DNA of 64,000 bases. It comes from Raphanus sativus (lineage: Eukaryota > Streptophyta > Magnoliopsida > Brassicales > Brassicaceae). The notes under the pieces are model-generated. The model made no database searches, was not told where the DNA came from, and saw nothing but the letters and a program-made list of their open reading frames with translations. Position numbers and translations under genes: made by a program. The stretch covers positions 33,559,848 to 33,623,847 of the forward strand of contig NC_079512.1 of the NCBI RefSeq assembly GCF_000801105.2, written 5' to 3'. How positions within the stretch are numbered: the stretch's first letter is position 1; every line of letters begins with the position of its first letter. This document shows positions 36,427-49,300 of this stretch, piece after piece.

Positions 36427-37930
36427 GTTTGTATGGTTGTTACTCTCTGCTGCTCCAAATTCTATTATATTCCAATTTGCAGATTGTATTTATTTTAATT
36501 TTTGTTATTTTCTTCTGTATCCTCATCATCCGAGTGGTCTTCAACTTTCTAGTAATTATTATGGGATTTTATCTTAATTACAGTTTCTCACATTTTTATT
36601 TTCATCAACCATTTCCAGAATTTTATGAAAATACAAATTCAGTGTAACTAACCCCCATACATGTATTCCATTGATACAAATCATTCAATGTTTCACTAAA
36701 AATCAAAAGTGACTTCGATAACTATTGACTCCTCACTAATGCCACTTGAAAAACTACCAACGAATCAAAATGCAAGAGAGAGATAAAAAGACGTTCAAAT
36801 GTCTTGACTCTTGAATGTATTTAAGTAAGAGTTCACTCTTGTACCACGATATTTTCCATACGCACTGTTTGAACATTTACAGAATTTTACAGAGAATGAA
36901 AAAGAACTCACTGGACAAGGAAGTTCTAATTTCACGATTTCGCAGGTATGATTGTTTTCGTTTGCACTATCTTTACATACTTTTAAATACTATCACGTTT
37001 TTTTTTATAAAGATGAAAATGAAAACAAAAGAGATAAACTCTTGTAAATTCTTAGTTAAGTTTATATAGATGAGAATGTTACATTTATAGATATTTCTAG
37101 CAGATTTGTTATATGTCTTACACTGTAAAAGAACTATAAAACTCTACTAGGATCAACTAAATCTACATATCGTGTAGGTGTATTTTTAATTATGGCCTGT
37201 TAGGATTCTGTGAAAGATTGATCTGTTTAAAACCGGATTAAAGACTTACTAACACAAAGGTACAGGTTACAAATGACAATTAAACATTATTTGGTGCACA
37301 TAAGAAATGCCCAGACGATGAGGTTTGTAACTCACTAATCTCCTCTTAAAGTTGTAGAAATAAGTTAACGATTAGATTTTGATTCGTGATTTAAAAGTGT
37401 AGATATGTTTTCGTTTTTAAATTTCTTTTAAAATTGAAAAATAATTGTGAATTTTAATATTTTCATTTTTTTCTGTAGCAAACTTAAAACTATCTGCTTT
37501 ATTTATTACTATTTTATAAAAGAGTATTTATGTTACAAAATTGTTATTGATGCTGTGAAAAGATTTAAAGTGATATTTTTCTAATCAGTAAATTTTATTA
37601 TGTAGTGATTTTTTTTTTCCAAAGTTATTTTATTTTCTTTAGTAGTCATAGACAATATGTTTTGAAAAAGTTACTAAAAAGTTACTAACACTAGAATTAA
37701 CCAGAAGAGTAATATAAGCAAATAAATAATTGAAATTGGTTTCCTTTATAAAAAGACACCTCGTTGACTTAAATGGCTAGCACACTCGGAGAGACCAAAA
37801 AAAGTCGAACCAGTTACAAATACAATACTAGGGTTTGCGCAAGCTCCATTCTTTTCATGATTATTCATAACCGAATCCTCAATTTCTGAAAGCAGAACTT
37901 TTGTTTTGAATTGATAGATTGAATTTGAGA
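36427..37930. other. 1.5-kb AT-rich divergent spacer
   Basis: Lies between the divergent lumen-protein and SAE1 genes and holds both promoters. The stretch 36450-37750 is AT-rich with no supported frame or recognisable element. Confidence 0.55.
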
Positions 37931-40176
37931 ATGGACGGAGAAGAGCTCACCGAGCAGGAGACTGCCTTGTACGACCGTCAGATTAGGGTTTGGGGGGCTA
38001 ATGCTCAGCGAAGGTTACTTCCTCTCTTCAGATTACTCTTACTCAACACTCAATCTAGCTTTTCTGTTTTCAAAGTCTGTTCCTTTCACCCTCTGTATGA
38101 TCGCAGACTCGCAGTTATGCTTTTAGTTTTAGTTCGTTTAGGTTGTTCTGAGATGAGACAGTATCATAGTATTAACTTCAAAGTTTGTTCCTTTCAGCCT
38201 GTCTGATCCCAGTTATGCTTTTGTTTGAGTACTAAACTCTTAAAGTTGATTTCTTTTTTTTTTCTTTACAATTCGCATTCTGAGTTATAAAGAGTTTTTT
38301 GATCAAAAAAAAAAGTTATAAAGAGTTTGAACTCTGGTTCTAGACTAGTGAACTGGTTGGTACCTTCTGTGTTTCGTTTAGGTTGTTCTGGCTTCTGAGA
38401 TGAGACAGTATCATAGTATTTACTTGAAGTTCTAGTAGAGTACTAGAGTTGACTTGATACTCGTTTCGTTCATTCACCTTGCTGAAGCTTTACTTTATTG
38501 AAACTGTATCATGTAATTACTATGTTTGCTTGCAGATTGACCAAATCTCATATCTTGGTCTCTGGAATCAAGGGGACTGTTGCTGAGGTAAACTCTTGTG
38601 CTTTTTTTTTTATTATCTAATCTGATGGTATCTCACTACATTACTTGGCTTTTGGTTTCATTTGGTGGGTAGTTTTGCAAGAACATTGTGCTGGCAGGAG
38701 TCGGTAGTGTGACTTTAATGGATGATAGCTTAGTGACCGAGGAGTCCTTGAACGCCAACTTCTTGATTCCACCTGATGAAAATGCTTACAAAGGAAAAAC
38801 GGTGGCTGAGATTTGTTGTGATTCACTCAAGGACTTTAACCCTATGGTCCTTGTTTCTGTTGAGAAAGGTTTCCCCTCTGAATAACACCGTCTCCTTAAA
38901 TTGTTTTTAACAACGCACCACTACTGTCTGATCAATCATTTTTTTTTCTCTCAAATCTTTCAGGTGATTTGTCGGCACGCAGCACTGAGTTTTTTGAGAA
39001 GTTCGATGTAGTGGTTATAGGCTACGGTTCTCTTGCTACCAAAGTATGATCAACAACTTTATCTATAGTTCCCAGTCCACTAGCCTTCATCTTTGGTTGC
39101 TTCATGTCATGTATCACTCTGTTTCTATTTTTGCTGCAGAAAGCTGTTAACGAAAAATGTAGGAAGCTATCGAAACGAGTGGCATTCTACACAGTGGATT
39201 GTAGAGACTCATGTGGTGAAATCTTCGTGGACCTTCAAGATTACAAATACACAAAGGTAACCGTGCATGCATGAGTTGATGATTTTGCATTTTTGTATGT
39301 CTATTCTGACTTCTCTGGTGGGCACTTCTTGAACAGAAAAAGCTTGAAGAGAAGGTGGAATGTGAACTAAACTTTCCAAGTTTCCAGGTACAATCTATTC
39401 ACTAACTTTCTCTGGTTTGAATAGGCCTTACACATATGTATAAGAGGTAATGTCTTCTTTTTTTTGGGTTTGTTGTCATAGGAAGCGGTATCAGTACCTT
39501 GGAAACCGATTCCTAGGAGAACAGCAAAGCTCTACTTTGCCATGAGAGGTGCTTACTAGTTACTACAGCTAATAAATGATTTTTCTTGGTTAATTTCCAT
39601 AAACAATAGATCCCAACGGCAAAGACACTTCACTGAATATTTGGGTGTGTCATGTAAAAATGTACAGTAATAGAAGTGTTTGAGGAGAATGAAGGGCGTA
39701 AACATGGAGAATGCTCGCTGCTTGATCTTCCCACAGTCTTGGAAATCAAAAAGAAGCTCTGTGAGGCCAACGTGAGTACTTCTTTTGTTTTTCTAATTAT
39801 CTGTTCTCGGTTCTTTATAAATGTCACTTAAAAATTTGAGTATTGGCGACAGTCTGTGAGCGAGAGCCATGTACCAGATAGTCTCTTGGAGAGACTTATC
39901 ACCGGTACTATCGAATTCCCACCAGCTTGTGCCATCGTAGGAGGAATACTAGCACAGGTTATCTTCTCTGTCACTTACTCTCTCTCTTTCCGCAATGGAA
40001 TCTTCTAACTAGAGACTTGTAGTTCTGACAAAAGAGAGGGGATGTTTTTTGATGGGTTGCAGGAAGTGATAAAAGCTGTATCAGGGAAAGGAGAGCCGTT
40101 AAAGAACTTCTTCTACTATGATGCTCAAGATGGCAAAGGTGTGATGGAAGACATTTCCAACTCTTTTACCTCTTAA
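37931..40176 (+). CDS. SAE1: SUMO-activating enzyme subunit 1
   Basis: Small subunit of the heterodimeric SUMO E1; with SAE2 it adenylates SUMO in the nucleus. Ten exons can be followed. Start MDGEELTEQETALYDRQIRV (37931), the E1 N-terminal signature, then LTKSHILVSGIKGTVAE (about 38536), FCKNIVLAGVGSVTLMDDSL (nucleotide-binding loop), NANFLIPPDENAYKGKTVAE, FDVVVIGYGSLATK, VAFYTVDCRDSCGEIFVDLQ, EAVSVPWKPIPRRTAKLYFA, PPACAIVGGILAQ (about 39920-39957) and EVIKAVSGKGEPLKNFFYYD, ending ISNSFTS, TAA 40174-40176. As in the family it lacks the catalytic Cys domain of SAE2. The large first intron contains internal repeats and a short poly(A) insertion. Confidence 0.94.
38283..38328 (+). repeat. short poly(A)-ending insertion with 15-bp TSD
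   Basis: Perfect direct repeats AGTTATAAAGAGTTT at 38283-38297 and 38314-38328 flank a 16-bp insert, TTTGATC followed by nine A. It lies in SAE1 intron 1. Confidence 0.65.
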
Positions 40177-40489
40177 ACCAGCGAGAGCTAGTACCATATG
40201 TTATCATCAGAGACTGCTTATTATATCTCAATCGTGTCTTTTGAATTATTCTAAATGTTTCGGTTATGATAATATTTCCTTGTTTGTAGAATAATTTGTT
40301 GAGCAACGGATATTTTGAATTGTCAGTTTCAACTTTCAAGTTTCGAATTTTTATAATTCAATTAACTAATAAAAATTTCCAAAGAAAGTAGTAATTAGTG
40401 AGACTGGACCTTTTTTAAAACCAAGTCTAGTTTTCATTCTCTACTCTTTAACTCTTTGGCAAGTAAGATTTTCTCAAGGAAAGAAAAAA

Positions 40490-40957
40490 ATGGAAGAAAG
40501 ACAGGAGCGATTGTATAAGCAGTTCAGTGAGCTTGAGAAGGAATGGGCGGCCATGAAGACAGGCAAAGGCTCATCTGCAGTTTCGTGCAGCAGTACCATT
40601 GAAGAAGCCTTGGAGTTTGTGGAAAACTCTCCGAGAAAGCTGATGCTCTCTCTCCAACACGACCAGGCTTGTCCAGAGGCAGAGGTGAGATCACCCTGTA
40701 GGAGAAAACTCTTTCACGACTCTGATGATAATGATGACGAGACAAACATGACACCGTTGTCTCATTCGACTTGTTGGTCTTCTAATGTTATGAGAGCGGG
40801 AGATACTAATAACAAGAAGGAGAAGAAGAAGAATAAAAGAGGAATGATCGTCTGTGTTATTAGTATGGTTGTTTTTTTGTTAATGTTCATCTTTTTGGCT
40901 GTAGTGATGATGGATGGTTTTGATCATAGGCAGATTAATACTTTGGTTCCTACTTGA
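40490..40957 (+). CDS. small tail-anchored membrane protein (At4g24950-type), function unknown
   Basis: Single-exon frame of 155 residues between SAE1 and RPL7a. It starts MEERQERLYKQFSELEKEWA, a charged helical N-terminus, probably coiled coil. A polar, Ser-rich and acidic middle follows (HDSDDNDDETNM). Near the C-terminus there is a Lys-rich patch (NNKKEKKKNKRG) and then one strong hydrophobic helix (MIVCVISMVVFLLMFIFLAV), with a short tail. That layout fits a tail-anchored protein facing the cytosol. I recognise no catalytic domain. The frame is intact and in the same place as an Arabidopsis gene of unknown function, so it is likely real. Confidence 0.75.
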   Translation: MEERQERLYKQFSELEKEWAAMKTGKGSSAVSCSSTIEEALEFVENSPRKLMLSLQHDQACPEAEVRSPCRRKLFHDSDDNDDETNMTPLSHSTCWSSNVMRAGDTNNKKEKKKNKRGMIVCVISMVVFLLMFIFLAVVMMDGFDHRQINTLVPT

Positions 40958-41120
40958 TATTTTTTTGTTCGTTTTGTTTGAGATGCTCATCAAACTCAAT
41001 AAAGTAAAAGGTTATTCTCTTCATTTTACTGCTTGTAGAAAACTACATTAGTAAAAAAGTTCTGTTTTTTTGCAAACCAAAAAATAGATGTCACTATATT
41101 TATATGAAAGCCTGTTATAA

Positions 41121-41159
41121 GGCCCAAGGCCCATATACACAACTATACGAGAAACCCTA
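41121..41159 (+). promoter_or_regulatory. ribosomal-protein-type promoter: two site II motifs and a telo-box
   Basis: GGCCCA at 41121-41126 and again at 41128-41133 are site II (TCP-bound) motifs. AAACCCTA at 41152-41159 is a telo-box. The pair at about 100-130 bp before the ATG is typical of plant ribosomal protein genes and couples them to growth. Confidence 0.75.
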
Positions 41160-41252
41160 CCTAAGTGCTCGACTCTCATCTCTTTCGTTAGCCTCTCTAT
41201 AGTTTCAGTTTCTTCTCTCTTCCGAGACAGCTGCTGTGGAAAAATTCTGAAA

Positions 41253-42970
<1,718 letters not shown>

Positions 42971-43727
42971 AGACTTGTCCTGATTTCACCTTCCTTTTTT
43001 TTGAGGATTCTAGTTTTTAAACTTGAATGAAAATCTTTTGTTTTAGCTCCTGTGATCTCTCCAGATGTACCAGTTCTTACCTGAATACTTTATATTTCTT
43101 ACATGAGCTTCACAGAGTTACTTTTTTTGATAAGAATAAAATTCGCGTATTTGATGATAAGTAAGAAGAAAAAGGAAAAGCATTTCTCTGAACTTGTGAA
43201 GCTAGTCGTTAGGGGAAGAATCTCTATCCTGCATATGACACGAGTTTTCATGATGATCAAAACGATAAGCATCTATGAAATCTTCTTTTTTTTTTTAAAG
43301 TAAAGCAATGACATTGACGAATGCACTCACTGACCGACCTTCTGTTCTTTTCAGGTCGGTGCCATGTGGATGCGCTCAGGTTAGAATACTATTTTCCACT
43401 GTTCTATCACCACGTGTCACCAATCCTGTAAATGAGCTGAACCGATACAAGAAGTAAACCGATAAAAACAGACCGGAGTAGTTGATAAACCGACCGACAT
43501 CAGCAGAGCCAATGAGAAGAGTGTGAACCAACTGTAGCGCAAACTCGTACAATGTCTCCAAAGATATTTTTTTCCTATAAATTTAGGCTCTTCCTTTCGT
43601 ATCTGTTGTCGTCTTCTTGCAGAGATAAAAAAAAAATTAAAAGAGCCTCGAAAAAATTCACAGACTTGTCTCCCCCTCTCTCTTTCAGATTTTAGTAGCT
43701 TCTGAAAAATTTCACTAAGAAAAAAAA
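42971..43727. other. RPL7a 3' / HVA22D promoter spacer
   Basis: RPL7a 3' UTR, then the HVA22D promoter and a pyrimidine-rich leader near 43670-43720. CACGTG-core sequence (ACCACGTGTC) at about 43409-43418 is an ABRE/G-box-like site, plausible for an ABA-responsive gene. No other gene. Confidence 0.55.
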
Positions 43728-44583
43728 ATGAGCAAGTTCTGGACTTTCCTCACTGCTCTCCACTCAGGCGCTGGGTATTTCATTTCTTCCCCATCTTAAA
43801 ACATTTCATTTCAAAGTTTACGTTTTCTTTTGTATATATGCTGTTATAAGCTCTAGGCTTTAGATCTCTCTAACATGGTATGGTATGTATATGCAGTCCA
43901 CTGGTGATGTTGGTGTATCCATTGTAAGTTTCACCTAATTCGATTTATTTTTCTTCTTTTTTAAAAAATAAATCATGAATTTAGGTGAAAATTAAATTGA
44001 AGGTACGCATCGGTGGTGGCAATGGAGAGCACAACGAAAGTAGACGACGAGCAGTGGCTTGCGTACTGGATCATTTACTCCTTCCTCACCCTCACGGAGC
44101 TGATTCTGCAATCGCTTCTCGAGTGGATCCCGATTTGGTATTCTGTGAAACTGGTGTTCGTAGCTTGGTTGGTCCTGCCTCAGTTCCATGGCGCAGCCTT
44201 CATTTACAACCGTGTGGTGAGAGAACAGTTCAAGAAACACGGCGTCTTCGGCTCCTCCTCCTCCTCGTCTCACACCAAGCACTCCTCCAAACCCAACATC
44301 ATACACTCCATTTTCCACCGGGTAATCATAACATTCTCTCTCTCTTTTCTTGGAATAACCAAAAGAAACGTCAAAAAGGAACTCTAGATTTGGTCAAAGG
44401 AGATAATAAAGTTTTTTTTCTAGATTATGCATTTAATTATATTTGTTAACTTAATCCTAGGACACGTAACAAGAACTCTAGCGTAACGAGTTTTTTTAAT
44501 AATTTCAGTGAGTTATATCCTTTCGGTTAATTTGAATTTAAAACATATATGTATAGGAGGGACACGAGGCTCACTCTCACTGA
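43728..44583 (+). CDS. HVA22D: HVA22-like protein (HVA22D type; TB2/DP1/REEP family)
   Basis: ABA- and stress-responsive ER membrane protein; relatives bend ER tubules and limit vesicle traffic and autophagy. Four exons: MSKFWTFLTALHSGAG (43728-43774), PLVMLVYPL (about 43898-43924), YASVVAMESTTKVDDEQWLA through FVAWLVLPQFHGAAFIYNRV (about 44002-44322), and a last short exon reading EGHEAHSH to TGA 44581-44583. The hydrophobic hairpin helices (AYWIIYSFLTLTELILQSLL; WIPIWYSVKLVFVAWLVLPQ) and the family motif are present. A Ser-rich stretch (SSSSSSHTKHSSKP) precedes the tail. The last exon was placed by the AG acceptor before GAGGGACACGAGG and by the REGHEAHSH ending I recall for Arabidopsis. 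Confidence 0.92.
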
Positions 44584-45297
44584 CTCCAAGGCTGAGGAGA
44601 AGCTCGAATAGCATTGTAATGGGAGTTGGTGGTGGCCCTTCTTGTCTTCAAGTCTAATCTTACTTTTGCTTTAGTCTTTAATTTAAGTCTTTAATTTAAT
44701 AATTTGAGAAATGTGATAATGACTGAGGAGGTGTGTGATCGTCTTAAATTAGAAATGGCTTCTTGTTATTGTTGTATTGCTTAGCTTCCACGACGCGTAT
44801 TTTCCATTTGGAAACACAAGTGCTAACGCTATTGTCTCAATCGCTTTCTATTGCTAGACATGAGAATATTTAGTCTTTTATGTTTAAAAGAATTAAAATC
44901 ATGTTTGATGTACTGGGGTGCTTTTGTTTATCAATTCATAACCAAAATTCTTGATCACCAAAAAGTAAATGTTACAAAAAAAAAAAATTGTTAGGCTATC
45001 GTTAGGCGTTTTTACAAGATCGATTTATGAATGTCTGCGTAGATGCTTAGTCTGACTCCTAGGCGCCTAGACCATTTTATACCACTGGCCCAAAGTCATA
45101 AACATTGGGCTTGTGAACATTTTTGCTTGAATTCTTTATTTGGATTGGGGCTTTTACCTTGAGACCCACATTGAGCTTCTGTTTCATCATCGAATGTGCA
45201 CATTTATGTCTGTCTTTTTATCTGTAACTGGGAAGATTAAATTGACGTTTTGTATAAAATCTCTATTAATGGAGACTTAGCTATTCAAATGGAAGCT

Positions 45298-46040
45298 TCT
45301 ATATTATTAAAAGAGAAGTACTCTTTTAAAATACCCCAAAGTTTTTGAAGTTATTTACAATGGCATGCCATTGAGAATTAAATTGAATTTCCTATTTTAA
45401 TCTTTGTCTTTTTCAGTTAAATTAATGTTGTTTTGTTTCTTTCCTATTTTAATGTTTGTCTTTTTCAGTTAAATTAATATGTTTTTTTATTTCCTATTTT
45501 AATGTTTATATTTTTCAGTTAGATTAATGTATTTTGTTTTTTATTTTAACAATTAATGCTATTTTAAAGTTTTTTTTGTCAATATAAAATTGTCTAAACT
45601 ATTTGAAAATATAAAAAATAGTCAAAATAAACATATAAAGTAGATAAACAATAATCAAAACACCAAAAATATTTAAAATATATATTTATTCTCCATTTAA
45701 ATATTGAAATTCAACAAGTTTTTTTTTTTAGTTTATGTATTTTGGCTTGCATTACTTAAATTTATATGTTTTGAGAATTTTAAAGTATATATAAATTTTA
45801 AAAATTAAAAAAAAAATCAAACGGGTTATCCGTATCTGAACCGAACCCGTAAAGACCCGAATCAAATTCGGAAATCTCAAATCCAAATAGATTTTTAACC
45901 GAATCAGTGAGTATCTAAATACACATCCCTAACGTAGTTAATTTTAAATAATCAAATTACAAATACATCATTTAGTATAAATAAATATAAAAATAAAACA
46001 GAAAATTAATACCCGTGCAGTCGCACGGGTCAAGATCTAG
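45298..46040 (+). mobile_element. non-autonomous Helitron, 743 bp
   Basis: The 5' end is TCTATATTATTAAAAGAG. The 3' end has a GC-rich hairpin, CCCGTGCAGTCGCACGGG, followed by TCAAGATCTAG, i.e. the hairpin plus CTAG terminus of plant Helitrons; the next base is T, as expected. The base before the 5' end is T rather than the usual A. There is no Rep/helicase frame. Its inner part (about 45590-45935) resembles the hAT element at 28759-29435. Confidence 0.82.
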
Positions 46041-46060
46041 TTTTGTATTAATCCTCTAAC

Positions 46061-46104
46061 AAAAATTGTATCGATACTTATACCAACAAAAAAAATTGTA
46101 TCGA
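46061..46104 (+). repeat. short poly(A)-ending insertion with 14-bp TSD
   Basis: Perfect direct repeats AAAAATTGTATCGA at 46061-46074 and 46091-46104 flank a 16-bp insert, TACTTATACCAAC plus A's that run into the second repeat. It lies in the MORC7 upstream region, next to the Helitron end. Confidence 0.55.
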
Positions 46105-46396
46105 AACGTATTTGTATTTTTCTCAGTGTACACTGTTAAAAAACCGACAAAAGAAGAAACCAAAAGTTAAAAAAACATAAGAAGACACGTGAAGGTTAAA
46201 AACCCTTTTTTTCTTACAGTAAAGATAAGTCCGCCGTTTCTTCATAAACTCCACTCTCGGCTTGCCGCGTTTAATTGCTCTCACTCACCCTCCCCCGTCG
46301 CCCTATCGCCGGGGACTCGCAAAACGAGCTTCTCCTCACTCGTCTTCGTTTTTCTTCTTCTACATCTCAGCTCTCTCTATTTCATCATCCTATTAA

Positions 46397-49300
46397 ATGG
46401 ATAACGATGTGAAGCAAGAGAATCTACAAACTCCTACTCCTCCTCCTCCTCCAGCTGGCATTCCGGGAGAAGAAACCGTAACTCTAGTGGATCTATGCAG
46501 CAGCGACGACTCCGACTTGGAGCAAGATGTGGAACGAAGGTATAACAATTCTGGTAACCCCGCCAAGAGACCACGAGATACAACATCTGGAGGTTCAGAC
46601 ATGAACGATGATGATGTGATGAAGAAGAAGCCAATAGTTGATGATGAGCTAAAAGTCGTACTCGGCCAGTCAACCCCTCCGCCACATGGTGTGACGCATA
46701 CTATTCCGGCGGATCCCTTCACCTCCTCTATGCAGCCTCCTCCACCGCCGCCGTCGTCGTCCGGTAGAGTTGGCAGTTGTAAGCAGTTTTGGAAAGCTGG
46801 AGACTATGAAGGAGCGCCTGGTGGTAATTGGGATCTTTCTTCAGGTAAGGACATAGCAGAATCCTAACTTACTCTCTGACTGTGGTTTGATATGGATTGG
46901 TTCATGTTCCAACTGTGTATTTTGTGACTCACAGGTGGTTTTGATCATGTAAGAGTCCATCCCAAGTTCTTACATTCTAATGCTACCAGTCACAAATGGG
47001 CTCTTGGAGGTATATTCCTATTATCATTGACCTACATTGTTTTACAGTGATGCTTGCCTCTAAGTTTTTTTATATATGTTTTCTTGTACAGCATTTGCAG
47101 AGCTTTTGGACAATGCTTTGGATGAGGTGTTTGAAATTTCTATATTTTCATTATCATATGACATAGACCTATCTAAGCGCATATTAGCTTCTGCTTTTGT
47201 GGTAATGGTTTTCTCATTGGTAACAGGTTGCTAGTGGAGCTACTTATGTTAACGTAGACATGCTCGAGGACAAGACAGAAGGAAATAGAATGTTATTAAT
47301 TGAAGGTATTGAGAAATCTCTTTCCTTGCCTAAAGGGATCCACTTTTGTCCGCTGCTCATGTACAACCGTCCTTTTTATCGTTGAAATGTGCAGATAATG
47401 GAGGTGGGATGGATCCTGAGAAAATGAGACAATGCATGTCTCTAGGATACTCTGCCAAAAGCAAACTTGCAAACACCATTGGACAATGTAACCCTTCTTT
47501 GTCAACAACCCCTGTGATGGTTTTATCATTATGTTTTGGAGGATGACACTTTAACTAATTTACTGCTTGTAGATGGCAATGGTTTTAAGACTAGTACCAT
47601 GAGACTTGGAGCTGATGTCATTGTCTTCTCCCGCTGCCCTGGAAAAAATGGAAAGAGGTTAGTTGTTTATTACCCAATCTGTTACCCTTTCTGCTAGCAT
47701 GCCTTAAATCCTTTTGGTGTGGATTGTATTTTCACTACTTAAGATTATGATCAATAGCTTTACTTATGATTCTCTTTAATAGTCTATTTTACTTGATGTT
47801 GGTTTTAGCTCTACGCAGAGCATAGGGCTCCTATCATATACGTTTCTGAGGAGCACAGGAAAGGAGGACATCGTTGTACCTATGGTAATCTCTCTTTTTT
47901 TTTTTATTGTGTGTAGCACTGTTACAGAACAACTCCATGGTCTCCCACTTGGTTTCTCGTTCCTAAATTGCATGCTGATATATTTCTTTAGATATTTCCT
48001 TGGCATGTGATTCAGTTGCACAGATTAGTTAGGTTCCCTTTCTATGAACCTTAGTTTGTGTATGAATGTGTAAATGTTTCACTACTGCTAGTTCATCACT
48101 AGGACTTTAGCTTTGTTTAACTGTCCACACATATCTGCTGCTGTAGAATATGTTTTATGTCCACGAGACTTATTTTTAGATTTAGATGAATAATGATCCA
48201 CTTTATCTTTACACTCTTTTGTGATGTGATCTCAGCTTGACTACGAAAGAAGAGACACTGAATGGAACAAAATAGTTCGGTCTTCCCTTAGTGATTGGGA
48301 TAAGAATGTGAAAACAATCATTCAATGGTCTCCATTCTCTAGTGAAGAAGATCTTCTTCGTCAGGTACAAAATTTCCCTTTTGTTACATACCAAAGAAAT
48401 TTCTATGCTGAGCTTTTATCACCGAGGAGAGCCAAAACAAAGTGAATTAAGCTCAATGGAGCGTCATTTTGTAGTTGAATTTAAGCTAATACTTATCCTC
48501 TATCATTCTTTTGATAAGGTTTTCTTATATTACTACCCCCACTACTGTCTCTGAGCAAATGTTCTCCCTAAGTGTTGTTTACTTTGTTGTAGTTTGCTCT
48601 AATGAACGATCATGGCACACGGATAATCATATATAACCTGTGGGAAGATGACCAAGGGATGTTAGAGCTTGATTTTGATGCCGATCCACATGTATGTGTT
48701 TTTATTTCTCACTGTATAGTGGATTATTGTATGAGATTGTTGGAGACCTTCTTTTTATGGCATAACATATTATTCATCTGCAGGATATCCAACTTAGAGG
48801 TGTCAATCGAGATGAGAAAAACATCAAAATGGCTGCTCAGTTTCCTAATTCTAGACACTTTCTAACCTACAAACACTCACTAAGGGTATAGTATACACAT
48901 TTTCTTTCTCACTATATTTCTTTTGATATCCAAATAAATAGCCACTATAAATGTTTTCGAATGTTTCATGCATTGATGTGTTGGTGTGGGGAAGTTGAAA
49001 ACTTGACTAAGAATATGATTGAGATTCTTTCATTGATGTACTTATATTCTACAAATCATTTCTCACTTTTTTTTTGTTTTTGTTTTTGGCGTGGTCCCAG
49101 AGTTATGCATCAATCCTCTACCTAAGAATCCCACCTAGTTTTCGTATCATCCTACGAGGAAGTGATGTTGAGCACCACAACGTAGTGAATGATATGATGC
49201 AGACTGAGCAGATCACGTATCGACCTCAGTATGGTGCCGATTCATATGTTACGGATTCAAACGTATGCTTTAGTAAACAACTTAAATCATTCTATTTTTA

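Larger units (their letters stand above)
44584..46396. other. HVA22D 3' / MORC7 promoter spacer with mobile DNA
   Basis: Contains the HVA22D 3' UTR, a fragment near 44985-45090 with TAGGCGCCTAG motifs of a kind common in dispersed Brassicaceae repeats, a Helitron (45298-46040), a short poly(A) insertion at 46061-46104, and the MORC7 promoter and leader. Confidence 0.6.

Noticed and set aside
44985..45090. TAGGCGCCTAG-containing segment as a complete transposon
   Set aside because: Resembles fragments of dispersed repeats, but I could not find paired ends or a target-site duplication.
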